A stretch of 47,183 nt of DNA from CAYNWK01 sp964400875 (GTDB lineage Bacteria > Chloroflexota > Anaerolineae > Anaerolineales > UBA4823), in contig CAYNWK010000013.1 in the NCBI GenBank assembly GCA_964400875.1, forward strand, positions 1 through 47,183, given 5' to 3'. Positions 32,892 through 40,483 of this stretch are shown in pieces (positions within the stretch are counted from its first letter, which is position 1; each line of letters starts with the position of its first letter). Under the pieces are notes generated by a model, which saw only the letters and a list, made by a program, of their open reading frames with translations, was not told the DNA's origin and made no database searches. Both the position numbers and the translations under genes were made by a program.

Positions 32892-33869
32892 TTAACGAGA
32901 ACCGCTTAGGCTTTCAATCAAGCCGCGGTAGTAGCGGTAGTTCTCGTAAGGCACCCCCTCCCGCACCCGCCCATCCGCCAGGGGAACATAGCCGCCCTGT
33001 GCCAGTAAAATTGGCGCTTTGCGCATCACTTCACAGCGGATGGCCTCTTGATCCTGGCGCAGCGCTGCCACGTTGAGCCCGCCGATCAGGCGCAGCTGGC
33101 GGCCGAAAGCCTGGCGCAGTTCCAGGTAATCCATCACCTCCGCCCTCGCCTCCACCGCCCAAAGGCAGTTGACACCGCGTTCCAGCGCGGCGGGCAGCAA
33201 CACGCGGGTGTTGGCATAGGTGCGCAGGATGATCGTCTCCACGCCGTGACGGGCGAGCGTCTCGAAGATCGGTTGGTACGCGGGGAGCACCAGTTTGGCG
33301 TAAGCCCTGGGCGAGATCAGCGGCCCGTGATTGCCGCCGATGGGTTCGCTGAACACGGCCGCGTCCACAGGCGCCTCGCCCAGCACCTGCCCCACGACCC
33401 GGGCGGTGAACTCCCCGTGGATGCGCATTGCCTGGCGAACGAATTCCGGATCGTCGGCCACCAGGTAGTTCACCTCGCTGAAGCGACGCCAGCCGTAGAC
33501 ACCCATGGTAAGGAAAAAGCCTTCGTGCACCCGCAGCATAACCACGCGGCCGCGTTGGCGCCAGGCGCGCACTTGAGCCTTCCAGCGCGCCGGCAGGCGG
33601 GCCGGATCGGCCGGATCGAGGCGCCTACGCAGCTCAGACAGCTCACCGATGGTGGACGGCCATGTTTCGAAAGCCGGGCGCGGGTCCAGATCCGGGGCGA
33701 GCTCCTCACGCCGGTCAAAGCAAAACAGGTCGTCCAGGGAGGCTCGGCGCGGCATGCCCTGGGCGCGCCACTCGTCCAGCACGGGTTGGCGAACGCCTTC
33801 CTCGAATAAAGGCGCGCGGTCGGGCGCGCCAAAGCGCATGGTTTCGATAAACCTCGTGCGGCTGTTCAT
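32892..33869 (-). CDS. URO-D/methyltransferase-fold protein lacking the zinc motif
   Basis: This 325-residue protein has the uroporphyrinogen decarboxylase (URO-D) TIM-barrel fold, shared by heme-pathway HemE and by corrinoid-dependent methyltransferases such as MtaA. Recognisable parts are the N-terminal TRFIETMRFGAPDRAPLFEE, FSEPIGGNHGPLISPRAYAKLVLP in the middle and LRLIGGLNVAALRQDQEAI near the end. Where methyltransferase members have His-x-Cys-Gly zinc ligands, this one reads ILRTYANTRVLLPA, so zinc-based thiol methyl transfer is unlikely. HemE is also doubtful. The start (ATG 33869, or GTG 33872) overlaps the stop of the ferredoxin gene, so the two proteins are coupled and probably work together. 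The reaction is unknown. Confidence 0.78.
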   Translation of the reverse strand: MNSRTRFIETMRFGAPDRAPLFEEGVRQPVLDEWRAQGMPRRASLDDLFCFDRREELAPDLDPRPAFETWPSTIGELSELRRRLDPADPARLPARWKAQVRAWRQRGRVVMLRVHEGFFLTMGVYGWRRFSEVNYLVADDPEFVRQAMRIHGEFTARVVGQVLGEAPVDAAVFSEPIGGNHGPLISPRAYAKLVLPAYQPIFETLARHGVETIILRTYANTRVLLPAALERGVNCLWAVEARAEVMDYLELRQAFGRQLRLIGGLNVAALRQDQEAIRCEVMRKAPILLAQGGYVPLADGRVREGVPYENYRYYRGLIESLSGSR

Positions 33870-34858
33870 CACGCCTCGGCCAAGGCGATCAGCTGGCGGA
33901 TGTCCAGCGGTATGCTCTTACCCGGCTCGCGCGCCAGGGACAAGGCCCCCTGCTCGCACTTGTCCACGCATACCCCGCAGCCCATGCAGGCCTCCGCATC
34001 GACCACGGCCAGGTATTCCAGCATGAAGAGCGCCTCGAACTGGCAGTACTCGACGCACTCCCCGCAGCCGATGCACAGGCCTTCATCCACCCGGGAAAGG
34101 TAGCCGGAGCTAGCCAACATGGGCGTGCCGCCGCGCTGGGCCTGCATGGCGCCGCAGCAGCACGAACAGCAGTTGCAGATGGCGTAAAACCGGCCGAACA
34201 TGGCGTCCTTGAAGAAGGCGTGGTGCACGTGCCCGCGGGCATCCTCGGCGCGCAGGATCTCGACCGCCTCGTCCGGGTTGATCCAGCGCGTGCGCTCGGG
34301 GTGGTGGGCGCGCACGAAGCCAGCGAAGGGCTCGCCGACGATCAGGCACACGTCCAGCGGCAGGCAGGGGTTCGCCCGGGAGACCCGGCAGGGGCAGTCC
34401 AGAGCAATAATGTGGTCCGGGTTTTGCAAGATGATGTCCCGGGCGCGCGAGTAGGGGATGACCTGTTCCAGGTCGCCGAGATCGACCGCTTCGCCCACGC
34501 TGACCAGCTGTTTCGCGGGCTCCAGCGGCACGACTTTGCCGTGATAGGTGTGAGCGAAGGCCAGTTTGCCCGACGTGGAGCGACGCGCCCGCCCGTTTTG
34601 AGGCCCAGTCCAGCATTCTTCGACCCGCCCCTGGTCCGGATCTAGCGGAAAAAGTCGGGCGAACCACCCGCTCAGGCGAGCCCAGACCCTGGCAAGCCAG
34701 TGCTCGCCGGTGCCGATGCCGATATACAGGTACGGCCAGCGCCCGTAGACGTACCCGTGCACGAAGTCGAACCACGAATATCCCGGCGTCCGCCGCGCCT
34801 CCTCGACAAAGCGCCGGGTGGCGGGACTGACCAGGCGATCGCGCCGTTTGGCAAACAT
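33869..34858 (-). CDS. Cysteine-rich 4Fe-4S ferredoxin protein
   Basis: This 329-residue protein ends in two ferredoxin-type clusters, CIGCGECVEYC and CMGCGVCVDKC, each fit to bind one [4Fe-4S] centre. Its middle has an extra cysteine set: LDCPCR, NPCLPLDVC and the striking run CNCCSCCCG, which could bind a further cluster or a different metal. The N-terminal part (SWFDFVHGYVYGRWPYLYIGIGTGEHW) has no known fold I can name and no clear signal peptide. AGGAG precedes the ATG. It is the first gene of a two-gene unit with the URO-D-fold protein, so it probably supplies electrons to it or activates it. Such pairs are known in corrinoid methyl-transfer systems, but no corrinoid protein is nearby. 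Confidence 0.82.
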   Translation of the reverse strand: MFAKRRDRLVSPATRRFVEEARRTPGYSWFDFVHGYVYGRWPYLYIGIGTGEHWLARVWARLSGWFARLFPLDPDQGRVEECWTGPQNGRARRSTSGKLAFAHTYHGKVVPLEPAKQLVSVGEAVDLGDLEQVIPYSRARDIILQNPDHIIALDCPCRVSRANPCLPLDVCLIVGEPFAGFVRAHHPERTRWINPDEAVEILRAEDARGHVHHAFFKDAMFGRFYAICNCCSCCCGAMQAQRGGTPMLASSGYLSRVDEGLCIGCGECVEYCQFEALFMLEYLAVVDAEACMGCGVCVDKCEQGALSLAREPGKSIPLDIRQLIALAEA

Positions 34859-34891
34859 CGCACGCTCCTATTGATTAATCGGTTTTCCGAC

Positions 34892-34910
34892 AAGGTTACA
34901 CCTTAACCTT
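34892..34910 (-). promoter_or_regulatory. Perfect palindrome upstream of the ferredoxin gene
   Basis: AAGGTTA and TAACCTT flank a five-base centre, 34 bases before the ferredoxin start. A TTGACG that could be a -35 box lies further upstream on the minus strand. It is a candidate operator. No regulator gene is adjacent. Confidence 0.35.
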
Positions 34911-35026
34911 AAAGAAATCCGCGCACACGTCAAGTGTCGGATGTCATCCCCGGCGCGCCGAAAAGACACGATCGGGTTACCATGGCGGATGGCGTCCTTC
35001 GAATTGGTTCGTTGGAAAGGGAAAGG

Positions 35027-35257
35027 TCAGCCCAGGGTCGCCAGTTGGGCGCGCGCCGCGGTCAGGCGCTCTTCCAGCTCATCTAACGCCAGCATCATCG
35101 CCGGGGGGATGGAGTGGGCCGGCATGCGGGCCCCCAGATCGGCCAGTTGGGCTTCAAGCGCGGCGATCTCCTGGCGCAGCGCCTCTCGAGCCATCGCCCG
35201 GTCTGACGGACCGGCCTGCGGCCCGCCCTGAGGCAAGTTTTCTGAGGCTGAATTCAT
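35027..35257 (-). CDS. Small coiled-coil protein
   Basis: This is a 76-residue protein with no recognised family. After a loose N-terminus it forms two short helices rich in Leu, Ala and Glu (LRQEIAALEAQLADLGARMP, then ALDELEERLTAARAQLA) joined by a HSIPPAMM turn, so a helical hairpin or coiled coil is likely. It starts 16 bases after the phospholipase D-like gene stops. The start at 35257 has only a weak SD (GGGAA). An earlier in-frame start overlapping that gene is less likely. Confidence 0.5.
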   Translation of the reverse strand: MNSASENLPQGGPQAGPSDRAMAREALRQEIAALEAQLADLGARMPAHSIPPAMMLALDELEERLTAARAQLATLG

Positions 35258-35273
35258 GGCAATTTCCCGGAGG

Positions 35274-36344
35274 CTAATGCTGCGCCGCCGCGAAGACACG
35301 CTGGAATTCCTCCAGGAACGCAGCCGCGATCCCGGCGTTGTGGATCACTAGCGTGTTTTCGTCGTTGCGCTCTGCCGCGCTGGCGGAGAAATTGTACGAG
35401 CCCGTGACCACGATCTGCTGGTCGATGATCAGCACTTTGTGGTGCATGTTCCTCGGGTTGCCGTCCAGGCGCACGTCCAGTCCGCCGGAGAGCAGGTGAT
35501 CGAATTCAGTGCCGGTGTTGCTATGGTATTGGGACTCCTCGAACACGCCAGAAACGGTCACGCCTGCCGGGGCACGCAGCAACAAAGCGTTGGCAATATC
35601 ATCGGCTGTAAAGGAGTAGGCCAGGAAGTACACGCTTTCACGGGCGGCTTCGATCAGCTCGATCAGCCGGGCGGCGGTGTCGTCTTCCGGAGAGAAGTAC
35701 ACCTCCACCCGCGTCCCGTCCACGACCACGTTGGGATACGGCGTGTCCGCCGGCGACGTGGGTCCGAATTCGTCTTTCACGAACATTTCCTCGAACTCGG
35801 CCAGGTAATCCGCCGCCAGCCGGGAAGAGCGCAGGCGGAGCAGGTTGTTATTGTTATGGTAAGCGCCATTGACAGTGTAGTTCATCGAGCCGGTCCAGAC
35901 CTCCTGGCGATCGATAATGGCGAACTTGTCGTGCATCAACGCTTCCCGGCGGTCCCCCAGCACCGGAATGCCCGCGTCGATCAGATCCTGGACTTCCGGA
36001 TCGTCGAGATTGTCGCTCTCCAGCACCAGGCGCACGCTCACCCCGCGGCGCCGCGCGGCCAGCAGGGCGTCCCGCAGGCTCCACAGGTCAAAGTCGTAAA
36101 TCGCCAGGTCCACGCTGACCCGCGCCGCCTCGATGGCCTGGGCCAGCGCGGCGTCCGGCCCGCCGCGCAGGGTCTCCGCGGCCGGGCCTGCCGGGTCGGT
36201 GAAGTAGATCGAATACCAGTTATCAGGCTGGCCTGGGGTGAGAAGCGGTGTGTCTGGCAAGCCAAGTTGGGGCAGGCAAGCGCCCAGGGTCAGTAGCAGG
36301 AGGAGGAACAGCAGCGGACGGCGGTGAAGGCGGCATGTGGACAT
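35274..36344 (-). CDS. Phospholipase D-like lipoprotein (two HKD motifs)
   Basis: This 356-residue exported lipoprotein (lipobox LTLGAC) has both HxKx4D motifs of the phospholipase D superfamily: His138-Lys140-Asp145 in MHDKFAIID and His301-Lys303-Asp308 in MHHKVLIID. Each is followed by the usual (T)GS-x-N stretch (WTGSMNYT and VTGSYNFS). The superfamily includes phospholipases, cardiolipin synthases and nucleases of the Nuc type. The compact two-motif layout and lipid anchor suit an outside-facing phosphodiesterase, but the substrate is unknown. The ATG at 36344 sits before the signal peptide, so the 54 extra upstream codons are rejected. Confidence 0.87.
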   Translation of the reverse strand: MSTCRLHRRPLLFLLLLLTLGACLPQLGLPDTPLLTPGQPDNWYSIYFTDPAGPAAETLRGGPDAALAQAIEAARVSVDLAIYDFDLWSLRDALLAARRRGVSVRLVLESDNLDDPEVQDLIDAGIPVLGDRREALMHDKFAIIDRQEVWTGSMNYTVNGAYHNNNNLLRLRSSRLAADYLAEFEEMFVKDEFGPTSPADTPYPNVVVDGTRVEVYFSPEDDTAARLIELIEAARESVYFLAYSFTADDIANALLLRAPAGVTVSGVFEESQYHSNTGTEFDHLLSGGLDVRLDGNPRNMHHKVLIIDQQIVVTGSYNFSASAAERNDENTLVIHNAGIAAAFLEEFQRVFAAAQH

Positions 36345-36415
36345 ACCGGCAATTATAGCAACCCTTCGCCCCCTGATCCATTGCGCCGGGAGAATTGATC
36401 GAGACTCCTTAAATT

Positions 36416-36634
36416 TTATTCGCTCAACGCGCGGGTATATAGCTCCGCGCGCGGGCAGCGTACCCGCCGGCCTTCCCGATTCTGCACGATCACGAAGGCC
36501 GGGCACGGGTCGTAGGCCAGGAAGAGCACGGGCAGCAGGGCGCGGACCCGGCTCCGGGCATGGCGCGCCTGCCAGAGGTAGCGCGCGCCCGGGGTGAAGG
36601 TTTCGGGGGGGATCAGATCTGGAAGGCTGTACAT
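36416..36634 (-). CDS. Small protein of unknown function
   Basis: This 72-residue basic protein has a patterned sequence (GARYLWQARHARSRVRALLPVL, then YDPCPAFVIVQNREGRRVRC) that reads like a small beta-barrel fold and not random coding. GCGGAG lies seven or so bases before the ATG. It is 71 bases upstream of the phospholipase D-like gene on the same strand. No family is recognised. Confidence 0.5.
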   Translation of the reverse strand: MYSLPDLIPPETFTPGARYLWQARHARSRVRALLPVLFLAYDPCPAFVIVQNREGRRVRCPRAELYTRALSE

Positions 36635-36866
36635 GGCGTCTCCGCTAGTTGGTTTCTCAACCAGACCAGCATAGCAACCCCGGCTACTGGCCGCAATCCC
36701 ATCCTGGGGGGATAGCGGGGGGAAATGTGGGGGTCACCCGCGTGGGGGACGGACCGGCGCGCCGCCGTAACCGGTGAAATGTGATAAACTTTGCCAACTG
36801 CATCACCGTTTCGACGATCAACGCCAAGTCAAACTTCAAACCCCTGAGCTGGAGGCGAGAACGGCT

Positions 36867-38204
36867 ATGCCTGAACTTCGCAGCGCGGAAAACGGCGGCG
36901 ACTCCGGCGCCCTGCAAATGCCCCCGAGCCCTCGCGGATCGGTGCGTCAGTTATTGCGCGACCCGCTCAACTTTTACCTCAATCTGGCCAATGAGTACGG
37001 CGACGTGGTCTGCTATCGCTCCGCTCCGGAAACGGCATTCCTGGTCAACCATCCAGACCACGTGGGGCATATCCTGGTCGAAAACCACCGCAACTACACC
37101 AAAGGCACCTACACGAACGAGATGTTCAAAAAAGCAATCGCCGACAGCCTGCTGGTCAGCGAAGGCGATGCCTGGCTGCGCCAGCGCCGGCTGATGCAGC
37201 CGGCTTTCCACCGCCAGCGACTGGAACGCCTGGCTCCCCTGTTCGTCCGGGAAGCTGCTGCCGTGGCAGAGCGCTGGCGGGAGCCCGCCCGGACGGGCCA
37301 GCCTATCGATGTCGCTGAAGAGATGGCCGCACTCACCCTGAGCATCACCACCCAGGCGCTGTTCGGCGTAAGCCTGGGCGAGCGCGTGCGCGCCGTGGGC
37401 GCCACGGTCAACATGGGTTTCGACCTGTTGGAAAAGCCGCGCCACCCGCGCTTCCAGAACGCCCTAGCCGTGATGAACGAGGTCGTGGACGGGATCATCA
37501 CCGAACGACGCCAGGCGGAGAACGGCAAGGATGATGTGCTCTCCAGGTTATTGAACGCCGGGGAAGAAATTGGCGAAGAGGGCCTGAGCGACCGCGAACT
37601 GCGCGATCAGGTGATCACCTTGCTGTTGGCCGGTTACGACACCACCGCCAACGCGCTGACGTGGACCTGGTTCGCGCTGGCTCAGCAGCCCGAGGCCAGC
37701 GCCCGGCTGCGCCAGGAACTCGACCAGGTGCTGGGGGATCGCCAGGCCGACGTCGAGGACCTACCCGATCTAGTCTACACGCACATGGTCTTCAACGAAT
37801 CCATGCGCCTGTTCCCGCCGGCCTGGATCCTCGGGCGAAAAGCGCTCGGCGAGGACAGCCTGGGGGACTTCCGCGTGCCCGCCGGCACGATCATCGCCAT
37901 TAGCCCATACGTCCTTCACCGCCACCCGCAATTCTGGGATGAACCGGACGCGTTCGACCCCGAACGCTTTTCCGAGCAGCGCTCTGCCGGGCGGCACCGC
38001 TACGCCTTTATCCCCTTCGGGGCCGGGCAGCGCCAGTGCATCGGCAACAACATGGCCTTGATCGAGGCGCAGTTGATCATCGCCATCCTGGCTCAAAGCT
38101 ATGATATGAGCCTGCTGCCAGGCCAATCTATCCAGCCGGACCCGCTGTTCGTGCTGCGGCCGAACGGGAAAGTGCTGATGAAGGTCGCCAGGCGTTCGGG
38201 CTAA
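36867..38204 (+). CDS. Cytochrome P450
   Basis: This 445-residue soluble P450 monooxygenase carries the heme-ligand loop FGAGQRQCIG (Cys391), the I-helix AGYDTT (255-260) that activates oxygen, and the ExxR motif NESMRL of the K-helix. Length fits bacterial class I or CYP102-heme-like members. The substrate is unknown. The hydrophobic substrate-recognition parts and HRHP-FWDEPDAFDPERF resemble the fatty-acid/terpenoid groups. No ferredoxin reductase is adjacent. I chose the ATG at 36867, with GGAGG before it, over an earlier start. Its stop overlaps that of the cyclase on the other strand by four bases. Confidence 0.92.
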   Translation: MPELRSAENGGDSGALQMPPSPRGSVRQLLRDPLNFYLNLANEYGDVVCYRSAPETAFLVNHPDHVGHILVENHRNYTKGTYTNEMFKKAIADSLLVSEGDAWLRQRRLMQPAFHRQRLERLAPLFVREAAAVAERWREPARTGQPIDVAEEMAALTLSITTQALFGVSLGERVRAVGATVNMGFDLLEKPRHPRFQNALAVMNEVVDGIITERRQAENGKDDVLSRLLNAGEEIGEEGLSDRELRDQVITLLLAGYDTTANALTWTWFALAQQPEASARLRQELDQVLGDRQADVEDLPDLVYTHMVFNESMRLFPPAWILGRKALGEDSLGDFRVPAGTIIAISPYVLHRHPQFWDEPDAFDPERFSEQRSAGRHRYAFIPFGAGQRQCIGNNMALIEAQLIIAILAQSYDMSLLPGQSIQPDPLFVLRPNGKVLMKVARRSG

Positions 38205-39460
38205 TCGACCGGTTCGTGGACGGCGGCCACCTCGCCCAGCAAAAACCAGGTCTCCATCTCCCCCTTGCCTTTAATTTTAACCTTGCCGCGCGGCTCGCAG
38301 CGGAAACTATCGCTGAGCAGCGCGTGCGTCGCCGGACTGATCTGGATCTTTCCAGGGACCCCCTCGGATTCCATGCGGCTGGCTATGTTGACTGAATCCC
38401 CCCAGATGTCGTACTGGAACTTGTGCTTTCCGATCACGCCGGCTACCAGCGAGCCGGAATTGATCCCAATGCGGAACTGAATCTGGCGGTTCCCCTGCGG
38501 CGGCAGCGAGCGGATGTACGCAGCCATGTCGAGCGCCAGCCGGGCGATCTGGTCGGCGTGATCTTGGCAGCGCCGCGGCACCCCCGCGGCGACCATATAG
38601 TTATCTCCGATGGTGCGGATCTTTTCCAGCCCATAGCGCTGCACTAGGTCGTCGAAATGAGAGAAGATGGTGTTGAGCAGATCGACCATCTGCTCGGCGC
38701 TCATCTCTACCGAAAGGGTGGTGAAGCCGACAATGTCGGCGTACAGGATGCTGGCGCTGTCGTAATTTTCGGCGACCCTGCCGTCGCCCTCGCGCAGCGC
38801 CGGGGCGATCTCTTTGGGCAGGACGTTGAGCAGCAGTCGTTCCGACTTCTCCTGCTCGACGCGCAGCAGCTGCAGCGCCCGATCCTTGCCGGCGACAAAA
38901 TAGTACAGCAAGATGAAGGCGATCGCGCTCACACCGCCGACGTTAAGCACGAACATGACGACGTTCAGGAGCTCGGGCAGCTGGCTTTCGTATCGAATGA
39001 CCGGATCCAGGATCCCGCTGAGCGCTACGAGCAGCAAATAAGCGATCAACAAACGCGGCGCCTGGTGCGGGGCCGCGAACAACAGCGCCCCGAAGGGTGA
39101 GAGCACCGACCACAGGATCACGGCTGAGGCGTTAAAAAACCCCCCCAAGACCAGCATTAACAAAAAGGGAAAGAACAGCATCAGCTGCAGCTGGATCTGT
39201 CGGTAATCGCTGAAACGCTTCGTAAACGTGAAATAGACTAAACTGATCAGCGAGAGCAGGCTGTAGCTGACCGGGATAAGACCGGCGCGCAGCTCCCCGA
39301 AGGCAATATAGATCAGGCCCCACAACAAGCCCACCGGGATGAACATCATGCTGCCGCCCATCATGAGCGTTTTCTGTAGGACCAGCTCCTCGCTGTCTTC
39401 CGGCGTGGTCGCCAGCTTGGAAATGCGTACTATCCGGCCGATCACAAATTGCGCTACCAT
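38201..39460 (-). CDS. Membrane adenylate cyclase (class III)
   Basis: This 419-residue protein has about six membrane segments in residues 30-200, then a short signalling helix (QLLRVEQEKSERLLLNVLPKEIAP) and a C-terminal class III cyclase domain. The two metal-binding Asp are in ILYADIVGFT and TIGDNYM, the ATP-choosing Lys in LEKIRTIGD, the adenine-side Asp in YDIWGDSVN, and the transition-state Asn/Arg in SVNIASRME. All point to ATP as substrate and cAMP as product. The membrane part may sense a signal, as in CHASE-less mycobacterial cyclases. GGGGAG precedes the ATG at 39460. It is the second class III cyclase in the window. Confidence 0.9.
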   Translation of the reverse strand: MVAQFVIGRIVRISKLATTPEDSEELVLQKTLMMGGSMMFIPVGLLWGLIYIAFGELRAGLIPVSYSLLSLISLVYFTFTKRFSDYRQIQLQLMLFFPFLLMLVLGGFFNASAVILWSVLSPFGALLFAAPHQAPRLLIAYLLLVALSGILDPVIRYESQLPELLNVVMFVLNVGGVSAIAFILLYYFVAGKDRALQLLRVEQEKSERLLLNVLPKEIAPALREGDGRVAENYDSASILYADIVGFTTLSVEMSAEQMVDLLNTIFSHFDDLVQRYGLEKIRTIGDNYMVAAGVPRRCQDHADQIARLALDMAAYIRSLPPQGNRQIQFRIGINSGSLVAGVIGKHKFQYDIWGDSVNIASRMESEGVPGKIQISPATHALLSDSFRCEPRGKVKIKGKGEMETWFLLGEVAAVHEPVD

Positions 39461-39667
39461 CGGACACTCCCCGGCATGGGCCCCCAAAGCCCAGGCTTTA
39501 TGCGGATGGGTAAATAGCTCGTTTTCAGTTGCCGTGGCAGGGAGATGTGGAGACTTCTAGCGGGTTTCGCCCGCCAAAACTATCCACACGCCTCATTCCC
39601 ACGGAGATTCCTAAAGAACCGCGTGAATTATAGCGTCAAATGTGATGAACTGGGGGAACTGTGTTGT

Positions 39668-40336
39668 TTATTGATCCGGCTGCCTGGAACGCAGGAAATT
39701 GATCTTGCCCCTGGCGCGATCCATCAGCGTAGCATCCAGGCTAGAATCCGGCGCCAGGTCGAGGAAGCGCTCCAAATGGTCGATGGCTTCCTGATCTTTG
39801 CGCTGGCCTTCTGCCGCCAAAGCCATGCCCCAATGCAGATCGGGCAGGTCGGGTTGAATGTCCAGCGCTCGCTGGTAATAACCCTCCGCCCGGCCGAAAT
39901 CACCCTGTTTTAAGGCAGAGGAGCCCAACCCGCCCAGAGCATAGACGTCTCCGGGATCGAGCTCGATGGCATATTGATAGGCCTGTTGCGCTTCGTCCAG
40001 TTTGTTTTGCAGCAGCAAGCTGGACCCCAGACCCACGTAGCCCAGGGAGTTTTCCGGTTCTGCGGTGGTCAGTTGGCGGTAGATCAGCTCGGCCTGGTCA
40101 TAATGGCCTTCCTGGATCAGATCGACAGCCAGAGAATATTCTTCCTGGTACACGGCCTGTTCGTCCGAGGTCGGCAATGCTCCGGGGAGTCTGGAAATAT
40201 CCCGGGTTATTTCATTGTTCAGGCGCGGCAGCACGGCGAGTGATGCCAAATAGATCAACACGACGCACAGCGCGGTGAGGTATGGTCCCCAAGGTTTGGG
40301 ATTTACAGTGCTTTGAAGCCGATATTCCACACTCAT
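39668..40336 (-). CDS. Membrane-anchored TPR protein
   Basis: This 222-residue protein has an N-terminal hydrophobic anchor (YLTALCVVLIYLASLAVL) and then about four TPR units (AVDLIQEGHYDQAELIYRQL, GLGSSLLLQNKLDEAQQAYQYAI, GLGSSALKQGDFGRAEGYYQRAL and a last one), each with the usual small/large residue spacing. TPR proteins scaffold complexes. The anchored layout suggests a role outside the membrane or at its surface. The ATG at 40336 is favoured over a TTG two codons earlier. The partner is unknown. Confidence 0.8.
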   Translation of the reverse strand: MSVEYRLQSTVNPKPWGPYLTALCVVLIYLASLAVLPRLNNEITRDISRLPGALPTSDEQAVYQEEYSLAVDLIQEGHYDQAELIYRQLTTAEPENSLGYVGLGSSLLLQNKLDEAQQAYQYAIELDPGDVYALGGLGSSALKQGDFGRAEGYYQRALDIQPDLPDLHWGMALAAEGQRKDQEAIDHLERFLDLAPDSSLDATLMDRARGKINFLRSRQPDQ

Positions 40337-40428
40337 GAGCAAACCTGGTCAACTGTCAACTAACGATAAACGATCCAGCCCGAATATCTATCATAACAGA
40401 AAAAAATACCTTTGCAAGAGGTGAACCC

Positions 40429-40466
40429 GGGGATTTCGGAGGTGTAAAGCGCCCCCCGAAATCCCC
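40429..40466 (-). terminator. Terminator of the large secreted-protein gene
   Basis: GGGGATTTCGG pairs with CCGAAATCCCC around a 16-base loop, just past the stop on the minus strand. Confidence 0.6.
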
Positions 40467-40483
40467 CCAACATATGTCTGCTG

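Noticed and set aside
36774..39650. Recurrent AAATGTGATxAACT stretches (near 36777 and 39640) as a CRP-type half-site
   Set aside because: Only a TGTGA half is present, with no TCACA partner at the right spacing, and the second lies past a gene end instead of before one.
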